From contig NZ_JBBMFF010000088.1 in assembly GCF_040096185.1 (NCBI RefSeq), positions 1 to 6,186 of the forward strand: a stretch of 6,186 nt of DNA. The letters are read 5' to 3'. Below the pieces are notes generated by a model, which saw only the letters and a list, made by a program, of their open reading frames with translations, had not been told where the DNA came from and did no database searches. Positions 1-4,926 of the stretch are shown here, one piece after another. The first letter of the stretch is position 1, and each line of letters opens with the position of its first letter. The DNA comes from JAZOXB01 sp040096185. GTDB lineage: Bacteria; Bacillota; Clostridia; Oscillospirales; Oscillospiraceae. Both the position numbers and the translations under genes were made by a program.

Positions 1-1
1 G

Positions 2-79
2 AAGAAAAGTGTGAAAGGAAACCGTCAGGGTGTCCTTTCGCGTTTGATCACCCGCCGCAGCGGCAGAATTGCAAAATAA
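2..79 (+). CDS. Possible C-terminal tail of an upstream gene (partial)
   Basis: The frame starting at base 2 is open from the window edge to a TAA at 77-79 and encodes a basic 25-residue tail ending in RRSGRIAK. Mostly G/C third positions fit the neighbouring genes. The frame starting at base 1 is also open, to a TGA at 145-147, so the choice of frame is a judgement. The family is not recognisable from so little sequence. The stop codon would lie inside the left arm of the 66-105 inverted repeat. Confidence 0.25.
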   Translation, partial: KKSVKGNRQGVLSRLITRRSGRIAK

Positions 80-105
80 TGTTACAAAATTTTATTTTGC
101 AATTC
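66..105. repeat. Perfect 14-bp AT-rich inverted repeat
   Basis: GAATTGCAAAATAA (66-79) is mirrored exactly by TTATTTTGCAATTC (92-105) around a 12-nt centre. It stands out as an AT island in GC-rich DNA. No T-run follows on either strand, so it is not a standard intrinsic terminator. It could be a regulator's operator upstream of the small membrane gene, or an mRNA 3'-end hairpin. The repeat is directly visible; its role is not. Confidence 0.6.
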
Positions 106-182
106 CAGAAGCAGCTTGGCGAAAAAGCCCTAGAGGGACTTTTTTGACAAGCTGATTCTTTTTCCCGCTGATCGGTTTTTTC

Positions 183-344
183 ATGCTGTTCTTCCCGGAG
201 GATATTTTTGAGATCATGAATTCTCGGCGGAATGAAGCAAACGGCGAACCGACCCGGTCTTTTCTGATCGGCACACGCATCGGCGGCGCGATCATGATCC
301 TGCTGGGCATTGCCGGACTCGTAGTCACGATTCTGGGACTGTGA
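183..344 (+). CDS. Small two-helix membrane protein, DUF6199-like; possibly broken at its 5' end
   Basis: From ATG 183 this reads 53 residues and ends at TGA 342-344. The C-terminus (about residues 32-53) is one clear membrane helix, preceded by a polar stretch with NGEPTRSFLIGTRIGG. That pattern (acidic turn after MLFFPE, then P-x-R/T-RIGG and a hydrophobic tail) resembles small two-helix DUF6199-type proteins, by recall only. ATG 183 has no ribosome site. The frame upstream continues hydrophobically from 156 (FFFPLIGFF), as if the first helix began earlier, but is closed by TGA at 153-155. A TTG at 144, in the same frame before that TGA, has AGAGGG (132-137) six bases upstream. The gene may therefore carry a nonsense mutation, or start at a weak codon such as CTG 168. 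Function unknown. Confidence 0.5.
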   Translation: MLFFPEDIFEIMNSRRNEANGEPTRSFLIGTRIGGAIMILLGIAGLVVTILGL

Positions 345-351
345 TCCTGTT

Positions 352-371
352 TTCCGGTGCTCTCCCCGGAA
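352..371 (+). other. Short hairpin after the small membrane gene
   Basis: TTCCGG (352-357) and CCGGAA (366-371) form a 6-bp stem with an 8-nt loop, seven bases after the stop at 344. No T-run follows, so termination is doubtful; it could mark the 3' end of the small gene's transcript. Confidence 0.3.
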
Positions 372-408
372 CACGCGGAATTTCTCCACAAAAAAGTTTG
401 GAAAATGC

Positions 409-437
409 TTGACTTTTGCCGCACGGAACGGTAAAAT
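409..437 (+). promoter_or_regulatory. Sigma-A promoter of the rpsF operon
   Basis: TTGACT (409-414) and TAAAAT (432-437) are separated by exactly 17 bases. Each box differs from the vegetative consensus at one position, so this should be a strong housekeeping promoter. Transcription would begin near 443-445, giving a leader of about 70 nt before rpsF. Confidence 0.85.
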
Positions 438-443
438 AGATAG

Positions 444-492
444 GCCTGTGAATTTCAGGCGATCCTTGCCGCCGCAGCGCGGCGGCCACAAG
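444..492 (+). promoter_or_regulatory. Structured rpsF mRNA leader, candidate S6:S18 autoregulatory site
   Basis: Two hairpins follow the predicted start of transcription. The first is GCCTG (444-448) with CAGGC (456-460). The second has CTTG (465-468) paired to CAAG (489-492), enclosing CCGCCGC (469-475) and GCGGCGG (479-485) with an AGC loop and an unpaired CCA (486-488) on the 3' side. Leaders of rpsF in many bacteria carry a CCG-containing bulged stem bound by the S6:S18 pair to repress the operon. Position and a C-rich bulge fit, but I cannot confirm the exact motif, so autoregulation is inferred. Confidence 0.45.
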
Positions 493-515
493 TCCAAAAG
501 GAGGTGCAAACAACA

Positions 516-812
516 ATGGCTAAGATTTCCGGTAAGTATGAGATCGTCTATATCATCGACCCCGCTCAGGGCGAAGAGGGTATTGCCGCTCTCGTGGAAA
601 AGTTCAAGGCGATGGTTGAGGCAGAAGGTACTCTCACGAGCATCGAGGAGTGGGGCAAGCGCCGGCTGGCCTACCCGATCAACGACCTGCCCGAAGGCTA
701 CTATGTCCTGATGAACTGCGAATGCAAGCCCGAGCTCCCCGCTGAGCTGGACCGTGTGTTCAAGATCACCGACGGTATCCTGCGCTCCATCATCGTCGCT
801 GTCGAAGCGTAA
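516..812 (+). CDS. rpsF: 30S ribosomal protein S6
   Basis: A 98-residue protein of normal S6 length. It opens MAKISGKYEIVYIIDP, the first beta strand of the ferredoxin-like fold, and has the family hallmark WGKRRLAYPIND (about residues 46-57) and the EGYYVLMNC strand. S6 binds the 30S platform as a heterodimer with S18, which is encoded two genes downstream. ATG 516 is chosen because AAAGGAGG (497-504) lies 11 bases upstream; the GTG at 504 overlaps that ribosome site and cannot be the start. It is the first gene of the rpsF-ssb-rpsR operon, 12 bases before ssb. The leader may give feedback control by S6:S18. Confidence 0.97.
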   Translation: MAKISGKYEIVYIIDPAQGEEGIAALVEKFKAMVEAEGTLTSIEEWGKRRLAYPINDLPEGYYVLMNCECKPELPAELDRVFKITDGILRSIIVAVEA

Positions 813-824
813 GGGGGACTCCTC

Positions 825-1319
825 ATGCTGAACCATATCGTTCTCATGGGCCGTCTCACCCGTGACCCCGAGCTGCGCCGTACCGGTTCCGGCATCGCGG
901 TCGCATCCTTCTCCCTCGCGGTTGACCGTGATTTCGGCAGCAGCGCGAACAACGGCGAGAAGGAAACGGACTTCATCGACATCGTGGCATGGCGCAATAC
1001 GGCGGAATTCGTCAGCAAGTATTTCACCAAGGGCCGCATGGCGGTGGTCTCCGGTCGGCTCCAGATCCGCAACTGGACCGATAAAGAGGGCAACAAGCGC
1101 CGCAGCGCAGAGGTCGTGGCAGACAATGTCTACTTCGGCGACTCCAAGCGCGATGCCGCAGGCGACAACAGTGGGTATTCCCCCGCGCCGTCCTATGGCT
1201 ACAGCGCACCGGCTGCGCCTGCTGCGGGCAGCTCCCACGGCTACGCCGCACCCGCTGCCCCCGCGCCGGCTTCCGACTTCTCGATGATCGAGGACGACGA
1301 CAGCCAGCTCCCGTTTTGA
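825..1319 (+). CDS. ssb: Single-stranded DNA-binding protein
   Basis: A 164-residue SSB. The N-terminal OB fold (about 1-105) starts MLNHIVLMGRLTRDPELR and includes the FIDIVAWRNTAEFVSKYFTKGR core and the typical VSGRLQIRNWTDKEGNKR strand. A flexible linker (about 115-153) is rich in Ala, Pro, Gly, Ser and Tyr and contains a short internal duplication, GYSAPAAPA followed by GYAAPAAPA. The tail EDDDSQLPF is the conserved acidic tip through which SSB recruits replication and repair proteins. AGGGGG at 812-817, overlapping the rpsF stop, places the start at ATG 825. The position between S6 and S18 is the conserved arrangement in Firmicutes and couples SSB supply to ribosome synthesis. Confidence 0.97.
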   Translation: MLNHIVLMGRLTRDPELRRTGSGIAVASFSLAVDRDFGSSANNGEKETDFIDIVAWRNTAEFVSKYFTKGRMAVVSGRLQIRNWTDKEGNKRRSAEVVADNVYFGDSKRDAAGDNSGYSPAPSYGYSAPAAPAAGSSHGYAAPAAPAPASDFSMIEDDDSQLPF

Positions 1320-1360
1320 TTGAGCTTTTTCCCTGAGATTGCAAGAAGGAGGATTTCATC

Positions 1361-1594
1361 ATGGCCAATGATAGAACTCGGCCCCGTAAGCGCAGAAAGG
1401 TTTGTAACTTCTGCGTGGACAAGGTTACGAGCATCGACTTCAAGGATGCTGCCAAGCTTCGCCGCTACACGTCCGAGCGCGGCAAGATCCTGCCCCGCCG
1501 CACGACCGGCACCTGCGCCGAGCATCAGCGTCAGCTGACCGTCGCCATCAAGCGCGCCCGTCAGATCGCCCTGCTGCCCTACGTCGCAGACTGA
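1361..1594 (+). CDS. rpsR: 30S ribosomal protein S18, zinc-binding form
   Basis: A 77-residue S18, the partner of S6 on the 30S platform. A basic N-terminus (RPRKRRK) leads into C15-N-F-C18; with C52 and H55 (TGTCAEH) this makes a complete Cys3His zinc site, so it is the zinc-binding (C+) type, not the zinc-free paralogue that some bacteria switch to under zinc limitation. The core DFKDAAKLRRYTSERGKI is typical. AAGGAGG (1346-1352) lies eight bases before ATG 1361. It follows ssb by 41 bases and is the last gene of the operon, with the terminator about 16 bases after its stop. No rplI or dnaB follows here. Confidence 0.97.
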   Translation: MANDRTRPRKRRKVCNFCVDKVTSIDFKDAAKLRRYTSERGKILPRRTTGTCAEHQRQLTVAIKRARQIALLPYVAD

Positions 1595-1610
1595 TCTTAC
1601 AGCAGAACAA

Positions 1611-1645
1611 ACACCCTGCAGAGTGATCTGCAGGGTGTCTTTTTT
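1611..1645 (+). terminator. Intrinsic terminator of the rpsF-ssb-rpsR operon
   Basis: ACACCCTGCAGA (1611-1622) pairs perfectly with TCTGCAGGGTGT (1627-1638) around a GTGA loop, followed by CTTTTTT (1639-1645). It lies between two convergent genes. Read on the - strand the hairpin is followed by only TTTGTT, so it probably stops the ABC-F transcript as well, but less efficiently. Confidence 0.92.
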
Positions 1646-1659
1646 GCGAAAAATTGCAT

Positions 1660-3150
1660 TTATGCCTTCTGCATCGATACGATCCGCGTTGCGACGTGTT
1701 CGCAGAACGCTTTATCATGCTCCACAAACACGATGGTCGGCCGGAACCGGAGCAGGAGCTCCTCGATCTGGATACGCGAGATCACATCGATATAGTTGAG
1801 CGGCTCATCCCAGACATGCAGGTGTGCCCGCTCGCAGAGCGAAGCCGCCAGCAGCACCTTTTTCCGCTGTCCCTCGCTGAGCAGCCGCAGGTCGCGCTCC
1901 AGCTGGGCCTTCGGCACATCCAGTTTGTTCAGGATGGAATAGAAGCGGCTTTCATCGATCTCTTTTTCGCGGATCAGCTCTGCCGCGCTGCCGCAGAGCC
2001 CCGACGTGTTCTGCCCGACAAAGGAAATGCGCAGGCCGCTGCCACGCCGGACCTCGCCTCCATGCGGGACGTCCATGCCGCACAGCAAATGAAGGATACT
2101 GCTTTTGCCGCAGCCGTTCGGCCCCTGCAGGGCGATCCGCTCCCCTGCCCGCACCGAAAGGCCGAACGAATCGCAGACAGTCCGCGCCCCATATGCGATG
2201 CGGATGTTCCGCAGCTCTGCGAGCCGCTCTGTATAAAACGGAAGCTGGACGAGCTTCAGTTCCTCCCGCCGCTCCAGGTTTTTCAGGAGCAGCTTTTTCT
2301 CCTCCAGCGCGGCTTCGCGCCGCTTCTCGATGGCCTTGGCGCGCGCCATCGTGCGCTCCGCCTTTGCTCCCTGATAGGAGCGGTAATTATCCGGCCGGTC
2401 CGCAGGCGCGCTGCCGATCTTCCGGGCTTCCGCCCTTCCCGCCCACTGGGTTTTTTCGCGCGCCGTATCCTGCAGGCGGGCGATCTCCCGCAGGAGCTTC
2501 TCGTTTTTCCGCTGCTCAAAGGCGTCCTGCCGCTCCCGGTTCTCCATCCATGTGGAAAAATTCCCCCTGCAGACCTGAATATCCGCCCGGTTGATCGAGA
2601 GGATGTGGTCGACGCATCCGTCCAGAAATGCCCGGTCGTGAGAAACGAGAAGAAATCCGCGCTTCCGGCTGAGATAACGGCTTACTAGCTCGCGCCCCGG
2701 CAGATCAAGATGGTTTGTCGGCTCGTCGATCAGCAAATAGTGCTGCTCCGACGAAAACAGGACCGCAAGCTGCAGCTTTGTCTGCTCGCCTCCGCTGAGC
2801 GTGGCATAGGACCGGAGCAGGATCGACTCGTCGAGCCGCAGCTTTTCCATCTCGCACTGCAGCCGCCAGAGCTCATAATCCGGCTCCATTTCCGAGACGG
2901 CGTCGATGGCCGGTGCCTCCGGACGACGGATCAAATAAGGGAAATAGGAAACCGGCGTGCTCGCGGAGATCGTTCCCTGATAGGGATATGTCCCGCACAG
3001 CAGGCGAAGCAGCGTTGTTTTTCCGCGCCCGTTGCGTCCGATAAGGCCGAGTCTCCAACCGGTGTCGATCTGGAAGCTGGCATTCTCAAAAACAGGCTCG
3101 TAGCTTCCATCATAGGTAAACGTCAGATTTTTGACGTGGATCAGTGACAT
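1660..3150 (-). CDS. Lsa-type ABC-F ribosome protection ATPase
   Basis: A 496-residue soluble protein with two ABC ATPase domains and no membrane segments. Domain 1: Walker A GRNGRGKT (38-45), signature LSGGEQ (118-123), Walker B with DEPTNHLD (142-149), then LVSHDRAF (168-175). A charged helical linker (about 205-300) is the arm that reaches the tRNA exit region of the ribosome. Domain 2: Walker A GPNGCGKS (343-350), signature LSEGQRKK (424-431), Walker B WDEPLNYID (447-455). The DEPLNYxD form, the IDTGWRLGLIGRNGRGKT opening and the length match the Lsa/Vga-like branch (recalled). Members remove lincosamides, streptogramin A and pleuromutilins from the ribosome; the exact spectrum cannot be read from sequence. 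GGAGGG (3157-3162) lies six bases before the ATG. Expression is probably controlled by the upstream attenuator. Both catalytic glutamates are present, so it looks functional. Confidence 0.9.
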   Translation of the reverse strand: MSLIHVKNLTFTYDGSYEPVFENASFQIDTGWRLGLIGRNGRGKTTLLRLLCGTYPYQGTISASTPVSYFPYLIRRPEAPAIDAVSEMEPDYELWRLQCEMEKLRLDESILLRSYATLSGGEQTKLQLAVLFSSEQHYLLIDEPTNHLDLPGRELVSRYLSRKRGFLLVSHDRAFLDGCVDHILSINRADIQVCRGNFSTWMENRERQDAFEQRKNEKLLREIARLQDTAREKTQWAGRAEARKIGSAPADRPDNYRSYQGAKAERTMARAKAIEKRREAALEEKKLLLKNLERREELKLVQLPFYTERLAELRNIRIAYGARTVCDSFGLSVRAGERIALQGPNGCGKSSILHLLCGMDVPHGGEVRRGSGLRISFVGQNTSGLCGSAAELIREKEIDESRFYSILNKLDVPKAQLERDLRLLSEGQRKKVLLAASLCERAHLHVWDEPLNYIDVISRIQIEELLLRFRPTIVFVEHDKAFCEHVATRIVSMQKA

Positions 3151-3169
3151 TGTGTGCCCTCCATGACGT

Positions 3170-3203
3170 AAAAATGGCCGCAGGAAAGCATCCCGCAGCC
3201 ATT
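3170..3203 (-). terminator. Leader (attenuator) terminator before the ABC-F gene
   Basis: On the - strand AATGGCTGCGGGA (3203-3191) pairs with TCCTGCGGCCATT (3185-3173), 13 pairs including two G-U, with a five-base loop, followed by five T (3174-3170). It ends only eight bases before the ABC-F ribosome site and downstream of that gene's promoter, so it must act inside the ABC-F transcript as a conditional terminator. Confidence 0.8.
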
Positions 3204-3239
3204 GTGCATCCGTCGCCAGAGGGCAGACCGGTCACGCGC

Positions 3240-3353
3240 AGTTGAGGGACCCGCATATTCCTGCATCAGGGCATAGCAAAGCCAAGCGGCCGCTTCGCCG
3301 CTTTGTCTTGTCAGCCCAACGTTCAGCAGGAAATATGGCGCATCTTCTCAACT
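3240..3353 (-). promoter_or_regulatory. Ribosome-sensing attenuator leader of the ABC-F gene
   Basis: On the - strand AGTTGAG (3353-3347), overlapping the leader ORF's ribosome site, can pair with CTCAACT (3246-3240). CATATTTCCTGC (3337-3326), inside the leader ORF, can pair with GCAGGAATATG (3264-3254) with a one-base bulge. These helices are nested. Between them a GC-rich hairpin forms from AAGCGGC and GCCGCTT (within 3284-3303). The GCAGGAA segment can instead pair with TTCCTGC in the 3' arm of the leader terminator, so the two folds compete. This is the classical logic of induction by a stalled ribosome; switching itself is inferred. Confidence 0.65.
3323..3343 (-). CDS. Leader peptide MRHISC of the ABC-F gene
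   Basis: A six-codon ORF (Met-Arg-His-Ile-Ser-Cys, stop TGA) starting at 3343 on the - strand, about 48 nt after the predicted transcription start. GGAG (3355-3352) lies eight bases before the ATG, good ribosome-site spacing. Codons 3 to 6 form one arm of the leader's main stem, so translation or stalling here would open that stem. Antibiotic-inducible ABC-F and erm genes commonly carry such short leader ORFs. The peptide matches no stalling peptide I can name. Confidence 0.6.
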   Translation of the reverse strand: MRHISC

Positions 3354-3397
3354 CCACTTCCGATGCCGCGCCGCAGCGCAGCTCAAAATTTGGTTCT

Positions 3398-3426
3398 ATT
3401 ATAATAGAGAATTCGGGAAATTACAA
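3398..3426 (-). promoter_or_regulatory. Promoter of the ABC-F leader
   Basis: On the - strand TTGTAA (3426-3421) and a perfect TATAAT (3403-3398) are separated by 17 bases. Transcription would begin near 3391, giving a leader of about 240 nt before the ABC-F start. The -35 box lies only eight bases past the stop of the membrane-protein gene, with no terminator between, so some read-through from that gene is likely. Confidence 0.8.
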
Positions 3427-3434
3427 GGGAAATC

Positions 3435-4145
3435 TCATTCGGATGCCAGCACCGCACGCGGCCTGCGCAGCAGCAGAACAAGCGTCAGGAGCAGCTGCGG
3501 AACGAGTACGACCGCAAAATGCAGCGCGTCCCGGCCGAGGTCGAACGGCAGCGTCCAGTAGGTCATGCCGAACTGCAGCGCAAACAGCACGACCATCCAT
3601 GCCGCCGGGTAGAACGTCACACGTCGTCCGGCGCGGAACACGAGCAGCGTGATGCCGAGGCAGCACACCGTCGCTGCGATCCAGATGCCCGCCATCGGGC
3701 TGCCTGTGAACAGCCCGTCATGCAGCAGATCGAGCAAACTGACAAACAGGTACAGGACGGTTAGACCGCCATAGGCCGCCCACGCCGTGCATGGCATCTC
3801 CCGCCGTGCCGCAAGATGGAACCCCTGCACGGCAGCCGCAAACATGCCGGACGCCAGACCGGCCAAACCGATCTCCAGAAAATAGCCGCGGAGAAAATAG
3901 CTGGGGATCAGGATAAAGCCCAACGTCAGGAAGATCGGAGCAGCCCAGCAGAAGCGGCCGCTGTACCAAGTCAGCGCACAGGGCAGGATCACGAGGGAAA
4001 GCGGCAGAGCGGCTGCAAGCAGGATCAGGCTGGCGGATGGCAAGCCCGCGAGCAGGAAACAGGCGATACAGAGCAGCAGACAGCAAAGCAGAGCAGCGCC
4101 CGCCGAGACAAACTCCGTGCGGAGGATTTTTTCCTTCGGGTTCAT
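3435..4145 (-). CDS. Multi-span membrane protein of unknown function
   Basis: A 236-residue, very hydrophobic protein with about eight predicted membrane helices, roughly at residues 13-35, 38-60, 67-86, 90-109, 120-140, 150-170, 177-196 and 207-226. Short basic loops (such as ARRE, RAGRR and a final RRPR) suggest a defined topology. It has no signal peptide and no transporter or enzyme motif that I recognise. ATG 4145 is preferred because AAAGGCGG (4160-4153) lies seven bases upstream; the in-frame TTG at 4169 has no ribosome site. It appears to be a single-gene unit, with its own promoter upstream and the ABC-F promoter immediately after its stop. A link to the ABC-F gene is possible through read-through only. 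Confidence 0.8.
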   Translation of the reverse strand: MNPKEKILRTEFVSAGAALLCCLLLCIACFLLAGLPSASLILLAAALPLSLVILPCALTWYSGRFCWAAPIFLTLGFILIPSYFLRGYFLEIGLAGLASGMFAAAVQGFHLAARREMPCTAWAAYGGLTVLYLFVSLLDLLHDGLFTGSPMAGIWIAATVCCLGITLLVFRAGRRVTFYPAAWMVVLFALQFGMTYWTLPFDLGRDALHFAVVLVPQLLLTLVLLLRRPRAVLASE

Positions 4146-4198
4146 GGAGGTTCCGCCTTTCTGTATCAAATTTCAATCTGGATTTGCATTCTATGCGC

Positions 4199-4227
4199 AG
4201 GTTACCATATTCCGCCCGATCTGTCAA
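4199..4227 (-). promoter_or_regulatory. Promoter of the membrane-protein gene
   Basis: On the - strand a perfect TTGACA (4227-4222) is followed after 17 bases by TAACCT (4204-4199), a weak -10 matching the consensus at three positions. It lies directly behind the T-run of the flavoprotein terminator (4239) and about 55-80 bases before ATG 4145. Confidence 0.55.
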
Positions 4228-4238
4228 GCCCTTCCTGC

Positions 4239-4274
4239 AAAAAACGGGGCAGTTTCCGAACGAAACCGCCCCGT
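4239..4274 (-). terminator. Intrinsic terminator of the reductase-flavoprotein operon
   Basis: On the - strand ACGGGGC (4274-4268) pairs with GCCCCGT (4250-4244), and GTTTC (4266-4262) with GAAAC (4256-4252), across one mismatch with a five-base loop, followed by six T (4244-4239). It begins 13 bases after the flavoprotein stop. Confidence 0.92.
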
Positions 4275-4286
4275 GATATTCCGGAT

Positions 4287-4913
4287 TTATCGGATGAAAT
4301 GCGTCGCGATGCGGGCTTCCTTCTCCGGAAGGCCGAACTGCTCGCGGCCGAGCGCGATGCAGCGCATCAGGAAGGTCATGTTGCGGGCCAGAACGCGCAT
4401 GGTCTGCAGGCCCTCGCCGTCCTGCTCCGCCTCCCCTGCCGCGCGGCCGTGGATGCTGTTCCAGTACTGGCTGGAAGCCACCGGCATGCCGGAGATCGTG
4501 AAATATTTATTCAGCTCATCGAACGTCGCGGAGCAGCCGCCTCGGCGGGCGCAGGCCACGCTGGCGCCGACCTTCATCGTCTTATCAAACGAAGTGCTGT
4601 AAAACAGCCGGTCAAGGCAGGCGACAAGCGTCGCATTGGCCGACGCATAGTAAACGGGGCTTGCCACGACGAGGCCGTCCGCCTGCTCGAATTTCGGGGC
4701 CAGCTCATTCACCACGTCGTCAAACACGCATTTGCCGAGCTTGGCGCAGCCGTTGCAGGCCACGCAGCCGCGCACGGCCTGATTGCCGACCTGCACGGTC
4801 TCGACCGCAACGCCGCTCTCCGTAAAAATTTTCTCCATTTCCCGCAGAGCGATGGACGTGTTGCCGTTCGCGCGCGGGCTGCCGTTGAGCATCAGAACAT
4901 GAAGCTCTTTCAT
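4287..4913 (-). CDS. Iron-sulfur flavoprotein / NAD(P)H-dependent FMN oxidoreductase
   Basis: A 208-residue protein of the flavodoxin-like FMN reductase family. The N-terminus has strand-loop LMLNGSPRANGNTS (7-20), the FMN phosphate loop. C50, C53, C56 and C62 form CX2CX2CX5C, the compact motif that binds a 4Fe-4S cluster in iron-sulfur flavoproteins. ASPVYYASANA is the usual second flavin-binding segment. Such proteins pass electrons between ferredoxin-like donors and FMN; the substrate cannot be told. ATG 4913 has AAGGAGG eight bases upstream; the reading frame extends to 5039 only through the preceding gene. The ribosome site overlaps the TAA stop of the aldo/keto reductase, so the two are probably translationally coupled and may form an electron-transfer pair. 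Confidence 0.9.
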   Translation of the reverse strand: MKELHVLMLNGSPRANGNTSIALREMEKIFTESGVAVETVQVGNQAVRGCVACNGCAKLGKCVFDDVVNELAPKFEQADGLVVASPVYYASANATLVACLDRLFYSTSFDKTMKVGASVACARRGGCSATFDELNKYFTISGMPVASSQYWNSIHGRAAGEAEQDGEGLQTMRVLARNMTFLMRCIALGREQFGLPEKEARIATHFIR

Positions 4914-4926
4914 CAAAATATCCTCC

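Noticed and set aside
144..149. TTGACA as a -35 box
   Set aside because: No acceptable -10 lies 16 to 18 bases downstream; the sequence is more likely the start of the small gene's frame.
504..515. GTG 504 as rpsF start
   Set aside because: It overlaps the AAAGGAGG ribosome site; ATG 516 gives the standard S6 N-terminus.
48..1238. Long antisense open frame across rpsF and ssb
   Set aside because: It is the complement of two certain genes, has no ribosome site and encodes no recognisable protein; long antisense frames are common in GC-rich DNA.
1205..1275. Imperfect tandem repeat in ssb DNA
   Set aside because: It is explained by the Ala/Pro/Gly-rich SSB linker, which is normally low-complexity.
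1654..2688. + strand open frame opposite the ABC-F gene
   Set aside because: Shadow of the ABC-F coding sequence, whose motifs are unambiguous on the - strand.
3141..3266. 41-residue - strand ORF running through the leader terminator and overlapping the ABC-F start
   Set aside because: It has no ribosome site and no recognisable protein; the six-codon ORF upstream has both position and a GGAG.
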